Positions 27,575-35,923 of a DNA stretch of 64,000 nucleotides are shown here, one piece after another. The notes beneath the pieces are model-generated. The model was not told the DNA's origin and made no database searches. It saw only the letters and a program-made list of their open reading frames with translations. This DNA is from JABAQJ01 sp046327745 (GTDB lineage: Bacteria; Gemmatimonadota; Gemmatimonadetes; Gemmatimonadales; Gemmatimonadaceae), in assembly GCA_046327745.1 (NCBI GenBank), contig JAXLXV010000008.1, positions 248,001 through 312,000 on the forward strand, given 5' to 3'. Every line of letters begins with the position of its first letter. Within the stretch, counting starts at the first letter, position 1. The position numbers and the translations under genes were made by a program.

Positions 27575-28498
27575 TCAGGGCCGGCGCAACCCCAGCGACA
27601 TGAGCCAGGCGCGACGCAGGCCCTGTGTCGGCTCGCGCGCCACGCGTTCGAGCTGTTGCTCCCACTCGCCGCGTTGGATGGCGGGGAAGAGGTCGACCGC
27701 TGCGGGCACGCCAATGCGCCCGACGATGAATTTCGCGAACGACCGGCTGCACGCGTAAAATGCCGGCGCCACGGTGGCGCGATCGGTCGTGAACAACGCC
27801 TCGAGTCGCTGGTTGCGCCCGACGGAGGCTAGAATCTCATCGCCTTTTGAGCTGGCGGTGACGCGATTGACGCACGCCGAGTCGGTACCGGCGTTGCCGC
27901 CGATCTGGAACACGTCGCCCTCGTGTACTCCCGCGCGGTCGGCCGCCACCTGGGCCAGGTAGTCTGGCATCCCCTCCATCAGCCACAACGGCTGCTGCGC
28001 GCGATGTTCGGCCTGGTTGATGGAATCCGGATACTCGTCCCACCAGAACGGGGGATGCGGCGCTAGCAGTTCGTGCAAGGCCTCGTGGAGAAATGGCGCA
28101 GTGCCGTCGCGCACACGGGACACGGCAATGAACACAGCGCCGAGCCCCGAGGCGTGGGACACGAACCGGTTCGGGCTCAGATAGTAGATGACCGGGTTGC
28201 TACCGATGCGCTGCCAGGACATCGGGGCGCCGATCAGCTCCATCACGGCGGTAAGTCCGCGGTCGACGGAGTCGGCCAACGCGGCAAGGGTTGCGCGGGC
28301 GATTGAATCGCGCGGCGCCCACAGCACAGCGTGGGGGCGTGTCACCTGCTGGCCAGACGCACGTAGTTCAGCGATTCGCGAAGAATCCTCGGCGGACCAG
28401 TCGAGCGGTTTGGCCGCAGTGGCTTGGGCCATGATGGTGTGCGCTCCAAGGAGCACGTGCATCCCCAGGAGGGCCGCAATCGTTCGATGACCACGCAT
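27575..28498 (-). CDS. exported HExxH zinc metallopeptidase-like protein (peptidase MA type)
   Basis: 307 residues with a signal peptide (MRGHRTIAALLGMHVLLGAHTIMAQA). The zinc motif HEALH is at 138-142, followed 33 residues later by WLMEGMPDYLAQ with Glu175. This is the gluzincin arrangement, in which the two His and the downstream Glu bind Zn and Glu139 is catalytic. The WxxEGxxDY form is close to the peptidase MA / basic secretory family. Four Cys (SACVNRV, YACSRS) may form disulphides. No specific substrate is evident. It is divergent from the large amidohydrolase gene, with 160 bp between them. Confidence 0.82.
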   Translation of the reverse strand: MRGHRTIAALLGMHVLLGAHTIMAQATAAKPLDWSAEDSSRIAELRASGQQVTRPHAVLWAPRDSIARATLAALADSVDRGLTAVMELIGAPMSWQRIGSNPVIYYLSPNRFVSHASGLGAVFIAVSRVRDGTAPFLHEALHELLAPHPPFWWDEYPDSINQAEHRAQQPLWLMEGMPDYLAQVAADRAGVHEGDVFQIGGNAGTDSACVNRVTASSKGDEILASVGRNQRLEALFTTDRATVAPAFYACSRSFAKFIVGRIGVPAAVDLFPAIQRGEWEQQLERVAREPTQGLRRAWLMSLGLRRP

Positions 28499-28658
28499 GC
28501 CGAAATATACGGCCGAAAGTGTTCCCGGTTGGGAGCCGACTTCCCATCGCCTAACAACAACGACTACTGGCGCTCAGGCTGGTACGGCCCCTACCTTCGC
28601 CGCACCTCCGCGCTCGGCGCTTCGCAGCCGGAGGCGCCCCGTGTTCTCGGAGAGCTCC

Positions 28659-31600
28659 ATGATGGAACTGCGCCTGATCGCGCCCGCCCTTGCGGCGTGC
28701 ATTTTCGCGGCCCCGTCGCTTGCCTCGCGGCTTGCGGCCCAGACCCCGGTCCAGAATGACAGCTCCGTGCGCGCCAACACGCGCACGAACTCGCTGCCGC
28801 TCCTCACGCCGCGGAAGCTGACCTTCACCACGGATGAAGCCACGTGGATGTCGCTGGACGTCTCGCCCGACGGCCAGACGATCGTCTTTGATGTCCTTGG
28901 CGATCTGTACACGCTCCCAATCGCGGGAGGCACGGCGACGCGCATCACCAGCGGCGCGGGGTGGGACCAGCAGCCCCGCTTCTCACCCGATGGCAAGCGT
29001 ATAACCTTCGTCAGCGATCGCAACGGCTCCAAGAATGTCTGGATCGCCAATGCCGACGGTTCGCGACTTCACGCGCTCACCAAAGCTGAACGCATCAACT
29101 TCAGTTCCCCGATCTGGTCGGCCGACGGACGGTACGTCATCGCCGCCCGCACCGGCCAGTTGTGGATGTACAACGTGGACGGCGGCTCCGGAGTGCAGCT
29201 GACGGGGCTACGCGCCGAAGGGGCGTCCGCGGGAGCCGGCTCGGGGCCGATCCCCTCGCACTACGGCGCCGCCCTCAGCAACGACCGGCGATACCTGTGG
29301 GTGAATGTTAGTGGCAACGTGCCGCCCACGCTTGCCACGGTGAGTGGACCCGAAGAGATCACCTCTGTCCGCGACGAGCTGGATGAAGCGGCCGCACGCA
29401 GCAACCCTCGGCGCATCGGTCAGTACCAGGTGGCGCAGTTTGACTTCGAGACAGGTCGAACGCTCGTCCGCACCCACGAGACCGACGGTGCCTTCCGCCC
29501 CGTGGCGAGCCCCGACGGAAAGTGGTTGGTCTACGCCGCGCGCATGGATGCGCGTGCGGTGTTGAAGCTGCGCGACCTCACCACCGGCGAGGATCGCTGG
29601 CTAGCGATGGACGTGCAGCGCGACAACTCGCAGGGGGGCGGTACCAACGATCGCGATCTTTACCCGGGGTCGGCGTTCACGCCGGACTCCAAGGCGCTCA
29701 TCACCAGCTTCAACGGTAAGATTTGGCGCGTGGAGGTTCCGTCGGGCACCGTGACAGCGATTCCGTTCCGCGCCACGGTGGACCAGACCATGGGCGCCCT
29801 CGCCAAGTTCGACTACCCGGTGAACGACTCGACGCTCGTCGTCACGCAGATTCGCGGCGCGAAGCCTTCACCCGACGGCCGCCACATCGCGTTCACCGCA
29901 CTCGATCGCCTGTACATCGGCGAGCTAGGAGCAGTGCCGGGAGCGTCCGACACGGCGCGACGAGAGGTGCGCGAGTCGCACCGACTGACGACGAGCGGGG
30001 TTGTGGAGCACGCTCCCGTCTGGTCCCCTGATGGCCAGTACATCGCCTACGTCACGTGGAGCGATACCGCCGGTGGTGACATCTACCGCGTGCGATCGGA
30101 TGGCAGCGGCTCACCGGAACGCCTAACGCGTCAATCGGCCTACTACGACAAGATCGCGTATACCAAGGATGGCTCCCGCATCATGGCCGTACGCGGCTCG
30201 CGCTATAGCCGCATGCGCCAGTTCGAGGACTTTGGCAATATCTCCAACGGCGAGCTGGAATACGTCTGGATCGCTTCGGCGAGCGGAGGAGATGCTACCC
30301 GGATTTCGCCACAGGGTAGCGAAGCCACCCGCATTTCATGGACGGGGAGCGGTCAGTCGCAGGAGGGGCGCAACCAGCCTCACGTCGGTCCCGATAGCTC
30401 GCGCCTGTACGTGTGGGCCGGCAACGAGGGGCTGCTGTCCATGCGTCTGGATGGCAGTGATCGCAAGGTGGTCGTTCGAGTCGCCGGTCCGCCGCCTCCT
30501 GCACAACCCCTTCCGCCAGGCGCAACGCCGCCGCCGCCTCCAGCGCCGGATGAAGTGCTGCTCTCTCCGGACGGATCCCACGCGCTGGTGCTCGCCAACA
30601 ACAATGTCTTCCTGATTGCCGTGCCGCCCGTGGTAGGGCAGGCGCCGGCGATCGGCGTCTCCGGTGCTGGTGTGCCGACCATGCGGCTGACGAAGATCGG
30701 GGGTGACTTCATCGGCTGGTCGAGCGACAGCCGCACCGCCTTCTATTCGATCGGCCGCAGCTGGTTCCGCTACGACGTGACCAGCGCCGAGTCGGCGATC
30801 CGGGACTCGGTGAGTCGTGCAGACTCGATCGCGGCGGCGCCACCGGCGGGTGGAGGGGCAGGTGCCGGAGGTGCGCCGGCAGCTACACCTCGTGATACCG
30901 CGGCCAAGTCGTCCATGGCCTACGAAGCTCGTCGCTACGACGTCACCATCACGGCGGCCAAGGACAAGCCGCACGGCAGCGTGCTGCTGCGCGGCGCGCG
31001 CGTGGTGACCATGAAAGGCGATCAGGTGCTTGAGCGCGGCGATGTGCTCGTGACAAACAATCGCATCGCCGGTGTGGGCCCGAGCGGCAGCGTGAGGACG
31101 CCCGCCGGCACGAAGGTCGTGGACGTGGGCGGAAAGACGATCCTGCCAGGGTATGTGGACATCCACGCGCACAACTGGTTTGGCTGGGGGGTGCATCGCG
31201 ACCAAGTGACGCAGCTGCTCGCTAACCTCGCCTATGGCGTCACCACCCAGCGCGACCCGCAGACATCGGCGACGGACATCCTCACCTACACGGACCTCAT
31301 GGAGACGGGTGCGCTGATCGGACCGAGACTCTACTCCACCGGTCCCGGCATCTTCAGCTCCGACAACATCAAGAACCTGGATGAGGCGCGCGATGTCGTG
31401 CGCCGCTACTCGGACCACTACAACACCAAGACCATCAAGCAGTACCTCGCCGGTGATCGGAAGGTGCGTCAGTGGGTGATCATGGCCGCGAAGGAGCTGG
31501 GCGTCACGACGACCACGGAAGGTGGGTCGAACCTGACGATGAACCTAACGCTCATGCAGGATGGCTATCCGGGACTTGAGCACGCGATGCCAATCTTCCC

Positions 31601-32210
31601 GCTCATGAACGACGTGGCGCAGCTGGAAGCGCAGAGCGGCATCACCAACACGCCCACCCTTATCGTTGGCTACGGTGGTCCCATCGGTCGCGACTACTAT
31701 CTCACACACGCGAACATCGAGGGTGAGGCCAAGTTGCATCACTTCACGCCGCACGAGGAAATCGACTCGTGGAAGACGCTCACCTGGAATCGCGACGACC
31801 AGTACATCTTCCAACATCACGCCGAGCAGCTCGCACGCATCGTGAAGGCCGGTGGACGCGTGGGACTTGGGTCGCATGGTGAGTTGCAGGGACTGGGCGT
31901 GCACTGGGAATTGTGGATGATGCAGTCTGGGGGACTCACGCCGTTCGAGACGTTGCGCGCGGCCACCATTCACGGCGCCGACGCGATCGGTCTTTCCAAG
32001 GACCTCGGCTCGATCGAGGTCGGGAAGCTTGCCGACCTGCAGGTGCTTGATCGGAATCCACTCACGGACATCCACAACACGAACAGTGTGCGCTACGTGA
32101 TGAAGAACGGGCGCTTGTACGACGGCAACACGCTGGACGAGATGTGGCCGCGGGTGAAGGCGTTGCCGCCGCAGTGGTGGTGGAAGGAGGATCCGCCGGC
32201 CAAGCGATGA
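28659..32210 (+). CDS. secreted TolB-propeller/amidohydrolase fusion
   Basis: 1183 residues with signal peptide (ending SLASRLAAQ). About residues 60-760 form a long TolB/WD40-like propeller (SPDGQTIVFDV, FSPDGKRITF, WSPDGQYIAYV). A short Pro/Gly/Ala-rich segment leads to the amidohydrolase TIM barrel from about 790. Metal motif HAH is in VDIHAHNWFGW (His836, His838). The C-terminal signature EVGKLADLQVLDRNPLTDI is that of imidazolonepropionase-like amidohydrolases. It probably hydrolyses cyclic amides or peptides outside the cytoplasm. ATG at 28659 has GGAGAG at 5 nt; the upstream in-frame extension overlaps the divergent gene and was rejected. Confidence 0.93.
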   Translation: MMELRLIAPALAACIFAAPSLASRLAAQTPVQNDSSVRANTRTNSLPLLTPRKLTFTTDEATWMSLDVSPDGQTIVFDVLGDLYTLPIAGGTATRITSGAGWDQQPRFSPDGKRITFVSDRNGSKNVWIANADGSRLHALTKAERINFSSPIWSADGRYVIAARTGQLWMYNVDGGSGVQLTGLRAEGASAGAGSGPIPSHYGAALSNDRRYLWVNVSGNVPPTLATVSGPEEITSVRDELDEAAARSNPRRIGQYQVAQFDFETGRTLVRTHETDGAFRPVASPDGKWLVYAARMDARAVLKLRDLTTGEDRWLAMDVQRDNSQGGGTNDRDLYPGSAFTPDSKALITSFNGKIWRVEVPSGTVTAIPFRATVDQTMGALAKFDYPVNDSTLVVTQIRGAKPSPDGRHIAFTALDRLYIGELGAVPGASDTARREVRESHRLTTSGVVEHAPVWSPDGQYIAYVTWSDTAGGDIYRVRSDGSGSPERLTRQSAYYDKIAYTKDGSRIMAVRGSRYSRMRQFEDFGNISNGELEYVWIASASGGDATRISPQGSEATRISWTGSGQSQEGRNQPHVGPDSSRLYVWAGNEGLLSMRLDGSDRKVVVRVAGPPPPAQPLPPGATPPPPPAPDEVLLSPDGSHALVLANNNVFLIAVPPVVGQAPAIGVSGAGVPTMRLTKIGGDFIGWSSDSRTAFYSIGRSWFRYDVTSAESAIRDSVSRADSIAAAPPAGGGAGAGGAPAATPRDTAAKSSMAYEARRYDVTITAAKDKPHGSVLLRGARVVTMKGDQVLERGDVLVTNNRIAGVGPSGSVRTPAGTKVVDVGGKTILPGYVDIHAHNWFGWGVHRDQVTQLLANLAYGVTTQRDPQTSATDILTYTDLMETGALIGPRLYSTGPGIFSSDNIKNLDEARDVVRRYSDHYNTKTIKQYLAGDRKVRQWVIMAAKELGVTTTTEGGSNLTMNLTLMQDGYPGLEHAMPIFPLMNDVAQLEAQSGITNTPTLIVGYGGPIGRDYYLTHANIEGEAKLHHFTPHEEIDSWKTLTWNRDDQYIFQHHAEQLARIVKAGGRVGLGSHGELQGLGVHWELWMMQSGGLTPFETLRAATIHGADAIGLSKDLGSIEVGKLADLQVLDRNPLTDIHNTNSVRYVMKNGRLYDGNTLDEMWPRVKALPPQWWWKEDPPAKR

Positions 32211-32235
32211 TTTTGCGTAGCGCGAAGCACGAGCG

Positions 32236-32538
32236 ATGTTGAGCCGACGGGTCCGCGCGCTGATCATTGCCGTGATCGGGATGCCCGTCCTGCTCACTGT
32301 AGTAACGGTCGGCGCGTTCTACGTCGCCAGCTCACACTTTGCTCCCAACCGGGTTACTGGGTCAATTCAGTACGCTGGAAAGACGCGCGATTACCTGTTG
32401 TACGTCCCGCCGACCTACAGTGCGACGCGGCCAACCGCGCTCGTCATCAGTCTCCACGCCGCCGCGTGGTGGCCGAATACGCAGGCCGTGCTGACGCAGT
32501 GGAACGAGCTGGCCGATCGGGCAGTGCGAGGACGATGA
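32236..32538 (+). pseudogene. truncated exported alpha/beta-hydrolase (PHB depolymerase/feruloyl esterase-like)
   Basis: Only about 100 residues remain of what is normally a protein of about 300. An N-terminal TM/signal helix (RALIIAVIGMPVLLTVVTVGAFYVAS) is followed by GSIQYAGKTRDYLLYVPPTY, PTALVISLHAAAWWPNTQ and WNELADR. This matches the start of LpqC-type esterases, in which the next segment would carry the nucleophile elbow GxSxG. After Asp-Arg the reading changes to AVRGR and stops. Neither Ser, Asp nor His of the triad is present, so it cannot be active. The break coincides with a membrane-protein remnant in the opposite orientation, which points to a recombination junction near 32520. 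Confidence 0.7.
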
Positions 32539-32671
32539 AGCCGGTCCCTGCCTGAGTGAACTTGAGACCTGACAACGGCAGCCCGATTATCAGCATGCCG
32601 GCGATGACGGATACAGCGAATATCGTCGTGCAGATCGGGAGCAGACTGAAGAAGATGGGAAGTAAAGGCGA
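32522..32671 (-). pseudogene. remnant of an integral membrane protein
   Basis: On the minus strand a continuous frame reads two hydrophobic helices (LLPIFFSLLPICTTIFAVSVIAGM, then IIGLPLSGLKF) and TQAGTGFIVLAL. It then runs into antisense of the truncated esterase. The TM composition is too regular for chance antisense, and the boundary is at the same place where the esterase breaks off. No start or stop of its own can be placed, and the family was not recognised. Confidence 0.35.
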
Positions 32672-32676
32672 GAAGC

Positions 32677-33654
32677 CTAGTGACTCCGCGCCGCGCTTCC
32701 CACTCCCTCCCACCACCGCAACACGCGTAACGCCCGGAGCGTGTTCCACCGACTCGGCCGCCCCGGCGTCTCGAGTCGGAAATACGTCTTTCCGCGATAC
32801 TCCCCCTCCAATCGCCAGCGGCCGTCGGGCTGACGGTGCTGCTGCACCATGGCCACCGCCTCTGCAAGACGCGCGTCACGTGGCGCATCGACAGACTGGA
32901 AGTAATCCAGTGCGCGCAAGACGTCGTAATGCCAACGCGGCGGAAACACGAATCGCAGAAACTCAGGTCGAATCACCCGCCCGCTGTGATGCGACCGAAA
33001 GAGTCGATGGGCGAGCAAAAACTCGCGACCACGACTTTGCGCGGTGCGCACCGCGGCTCGCTCGCGCGATGTATCCGCGAAGAGTTCGTACCATCGCAAC
33101 CCCTCCAGCGCGCTGATAGTCGTGTGAACCGAACTGTGCGTGGCACCGTGCGGCCGCCGGCAGTTCCAACCGCCGTCACCCATCTGCACACGCAGCAGGT
33201 GCGCGGCAATCTCACGAAGCCTGACGTCGGCGAGTCGAAAGTACGACAGGATGGAGAGCACCATCCCGGTCACGCAGGTCTCGCTCCGGGTCCACGCCCC
33301 AAAGCCGATGCCACCGTCCGTGCGCAGCCCTTTGTCGAGAAGGAGCTTGCACGCGCGTCGCACGGAGACGCTGCGTTGCGGCAGGCCGAAGTCACGCAGC
33401 AGCAACATGGTGTACGTGGTCGATGTCCACTTCGGTGTGTACAAGCCTCCGTCGCCTGGTCGCCCCACGGCCCATCCACCGCGAGCGTCCTGCTCGGCCA
33501 GCAGGCGGCTCCCCCACCCGTCACGTGCAACGCGAGCGCGCTCACGCGCGACGGCGGCGGTGGAAGCACCCAGCAGGTCGCGCATGGTCTGCCACCGAAC
33601 AGAGGGGTCACCCTCCATCAGCCAGGCAATCGTGGGATCGGTCAGGACGCGCAT
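32677..33654 (-). CDS. squalene-cyclase/prenyltransferase-like alpha-toroid protein
   Basis: 325 residues, no signal peptide. It contains QW-type repeats of the terpenoid-cyclase/prenyltransferase alpha-alpha toroid: LAEQDARGGWAVG, QMGDGGWNCRR, VQQHRQPDGRWRLEG. Helix pairs separate the repeats. The opening DPTIAWLMEGDPSVRWQTMRDLLG is typical of a family of short, soluble toroid proteins found across actinobacteria and Gemmatimonadota. The DxDD acid of squalene-hopene cyclase and the zinc ligands of prenyltransferases are not seen, so the catalytic role is unclear. It ends next to the esterase/membrane-protein junction. Confidence 0.8.
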   Translation of the reverse strand: MRVLTDPTIAWLMEGDPSVRWQTMRDLLGASTAAVARERARVARDGWGSRLLAEQDARGGWAVGRPGDGGLYTPKWTSTTYTMLLLRDFGLPQRSVSVRRACKLLLDKGLRTDGGIGFGAWTRSETCVTGMVLSILSYFRLADVRLREIAAHLLRVQMGDGGWNCRRPHGATHSSVHTTISALEGLRWYELFADTSRERAAVRTAQSRGREFLLAHRLFRSHHSGRVIRPEFLRFVFPPRWHYDVLRALDYFQSVDAPRDARLAEAVAMVQQHRQPDGRWRLEGEYRGKTYFRLETPGRPSRWNTLRALRVLRWWEGVGSAARSH

Positions 33655-33907
33655 CCGCGCTGTCTTAGGTAAAGGGATCGTCGACCAGTCAGCAGGTCGA
33701 ATGCGTTGCGCCCCGTGAACTAGGAGGCAGGACAGTCAGGGATCGTGAGGTTAGCTTAGGAAGCCTCGACACGTCCATGGTCGTGCGCAAGGATGCCCAC
33801 GTCAGTCGGAGGTTGGTGGAAGGTATGTGGGCAAGCTGCATGAACGTGACGGTAGCTATCTCAATCCGAGGTGTCTCGAAGTGCAGGATATCAGGTTCTA
33901 CGCGCCG

Positions 33908-34435
33908 ATGATGCACCGCGTGTGGTGGCCATGGCGAGCGTTGATCATCGCGATTGGTCTGCTCGCGGCGACGCATGCATCCGCGCGCGCGCAGTCCGCG
34001 GTCGACTCGTTGATTCCGCGGAACGCGACGAACTGTAGCATCTCCTCGCCGCCCACGTCAGCCGGTGTCGTGGTGAGCCCCGGCGGCTTCGTGATCGTCT
34101 TTCCGCGCAATGACGCCCTGACCGAGGCGTACACGGGGTGCAAACACCTCTGGATCGCCGACACGGGTCGCACGCCGCGGCTCGCGACGCTCTACTTCGA
34201 GCAGGGACAGCTCAGACGCGCGTTGGCTCACGATGTCCGCGATCCGGCAGGAGCCGTGGAGGGAGCGTGCTCCTTCCCTGAGGGGCGCTCCCTTCTGCCC
34301 ACGGTGGGCCGCCGTTTTGATGATGCCGCGTGTGGGGGCGTCGTTGAGGAGCCACTGTATGGGCTCCGGGTGCCGACGTTTCCGCGGAGTTGCATGACGA
34401 CACCTGATGCGCCGGTGTGTCGCGACCCGCACTGA
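33908..34435 (+). CDS. exported Cys-containing protein of unknown function
   Basis: About 175 residues. A signal peptide (HRVWWPWRALIIAIGLLAATHASARAQ) precedes a mature domain with several Cys (NCSISS, GCKHLW, ACSFPE, ACGG, SCMTT, VCRD). These could form disulphides in the periplasm. Two adjacent ATGs (33908, 33911) can start it. An in-frame extension to 33827 lacks a ribosome site. No family was recognised. The gene converges on an alpha/beta-hydrolase gene across a short tandem-repeat region. Confidence 0.6.
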   Translation: MMHRVWWPWRALIIAIGLLAATHASARAQSAVDSLIPRNATNCSISSPPTSAGVVVSPGGFVIVFPRNDALTEAYTGCKHLWIADTGRTPRLATLYFEQGQLRRALAHDVRDPAGAVEGACSFPEGRSLLPTVGRRFDDAACGGVVEEPLYGLRVPTFPRSCMTTPDAPVCRDPH

Positions 34436-34490
34436 GTGGCTCGGCAATCGCGCCTATAGTAGGTCCGCCTCCACACGCACACCGAAGGGC

Positions 34491-34594
34491 CGTCGGTACG
34501 CACCCCTAACGAGTGATACGGCTTGCGTCGGTACGCGCAATAACGAGTGACATCGCGTACGTCGGTAAGCGCTGCTAACGAGAGGTATCGCGCA
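34491..34594. repeat. three tandem imperfect repeats of 34-35 bp
   Basis: Units start at 34491, 34526 and 34560, each opening CGTCGGTA and containing TAACGAG at a fixed offset followed by an A/T-rich tetranucleotide and GCG. The first unit carries the window-wide word CCTAACG. The third overlaps the 3' end of the hydrolase gene at 34575. Units are adjacent rather than separated by unique spacers, so this is not a CRISPR array. Confidence 0.75.
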
Positions 34595-35735
34595 CGACTG
34601 AGGGTGCGCAAACATCATTTCCCTTGGTAGCCACTGCGGCCTCGCTACCACGCCGACCTGGCTCGCCACGATTCAATCGCCACACACCGCGCGAATCGCG
34701 CTCGCCAATCCCCAACGACGCGCGACACTCTGCGGGCAACCCACGCGCCACGATGTGCGCAATATCGAACGTCGTCCCGACCGCACGTTTCATCGCGTGA
34801 TGCAGGCCAAACATTCGCTGCGCCCACCCCTCCCGAAAGTCGGCGTGTGTCGCGTCCACGGTCTCGAGCCCGGGACGCACGAGCGCGGAGTCGCCGACAT
34901 GGCCGGCTCGCGCCTCGTGGCCGAGGAAGGTGGCGAGGGCGAGCAGGCGATCGCGCGCTGATGCGTAGAGGACGACACGCCGCGCGGTCTGCTGTGCCGC
35001 CGGAACTATGGCATCGGCAAAGCGGAGTGCATCCACGTCGGGTACAACGAAGGCGACCGCGCGCAGTGGCACTCGCGCGAGGTCGGCACGCAGTGCGGTG
35101 TCGGTTGCCAGCGCTTCCCCCACGAGCTGACCGCCCATGGAGTGAGCGACGACCACCAGACGATCGTTCGGCACCGCCGCGCCGAGAATCTGCATGACGC
35201 GCGCGAAGGCGGGTCGTGAGGCGGCCGCTCGCGCGGAGTCTTCGCGATACGCGCGGTCGAGCATTGCGCCGCGTCTGGGCCACGCCAAACCCGATCCATT
35301 CGAGGGCCAGGCGAAGGCGATCCATGGCGCACGCGTCCTGGCGTTGGCGCGCACGTTCTGCGTGTGGACCCACGCCTCGCGCAGCGAGGTGCCATAGCCA
35401 TGCACGTACAACAGCGCCGGCGCGTCATCGCCCACAGCGGCACCTAACGACCTGACAAACGTCGCGGAATCGACCAGCACCGAATCGATCAGCGTGCGGC
35501 CACCGCGGTCCCGCGTGAACAGTACCAGACCAAGCTCGAGTATATCAGTCAGTCGTTGGGTGTCATGTCCATCCTGACGGGCGCGCGCCGACGCGTACCA
35601 GATGGTATCCACGCCGAGCGGAACGGCGACGGGCGCGCGTGGAGCTGGCGACGCGCACGCGAACAATGACACCAAGGTGATGACCGCGATCAGCGCCGCG
35701 ACGCGAGCGCGAGCGTTCACGCTCTCACCCCGCAT
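34575..35735 (-). CDS. lipoprotein alpha/beta-hydrolase (DUF900-type)
   Basis: About 386 residues. The lipobox LVSLFAC precedes a hydrolase of the COG4782/DUF900 type: VHGYGTSLREAWVHTQNV (oxyanion loop), IAFAWPSNG, nucleophile Ser in VVAHSMGGQLV, Asp in VVLYASARDRLLA, and a late His region. These enzymes are putative esterases of unknown substrate. ATG at 35735 gives the shortest extension before the signal; ATG at 35771 or 35798 is possible, and none has a strong ribosome site. The C-terminal 30 residues (RRGSEAAVATKG onward) are low complexity and run into the tandem repeat, so the end may have been reshaped by repeat expansion. Confidence 0.82.
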   Translation of the reverse strand: MRGESVNARARVAALIAVITLVSLFACASPAPRAPVAVPLGVDTIWYASARARQDGHDTQRLTDILELGLVLFTRDRGGRTLIDSVLVDSATFVRSLGAAVGDDAPALLYVHGYGTSLREAWVHTQNVRANARTRAPWIAFAWPSNGSGLAWPRRGAMLDRAYREDSARAAASRPAFARVMQILGAAVPNDRLVVVAHSMGGQLVGEALATDTALRADLARVPLRAVAFVVPDVDALRFADAIVPAAQQTARRVVLYASARDRLLALATFLGHEARAGHVGDSALVRPGLETVDATHADFREGWAQRMFGLHHAMKRAVGTTFDIAHIVARGLPAECRASLGIGERDSRGVWRLNRGEPGRRGSEAAVATKGNDVCAPSVVRDTSR

Positions 35736-35876
35736 CAATCGCACGTCGCCCCGCGTGAGCTGCATCATCATGACATGGAGCTGCCAATACACTGACAAAG
35801 AATACAGGTATGACGCGCCCCTCGTGTTACGACGCGCGATTGCCCCAAGCGCGCAGCGCCACTCGCGCCGCTTGCA

Positions 35877-35908
35877 TTGACGCGGTCACCCGGACGGTCG
35901 AGTATAGT
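35877..35908 (+). promoter_or_regulatory. possible promoter of the PLD-family gene
   Basis: TTGACG at 35877-35882 and TATAGT at 35903-35908 are good boxes, but 20 bp apart, longer than the ideal 17. The TATAGT would place the transcript start about 9 nt before the ATG at 35924, giving a nearly leaderless message. Confidence 0.35.
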
Positions 35909-35923
35909 AACCGCGTGAGCGAC

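Noticed and set aside
30336..31418. Minus-strand ORF of 360 codons
   Set aside because: Antisense to the amidohydrolase/propeller gene. Composition is Arg/His-rich with no domain, typical of an antisense frame in high-GC DNA.
34491..34594. Possible CRISPR or integration site
   Set aside because: Three adjacent imperfect repeats without unique spacers, integrase or tRNA gene.
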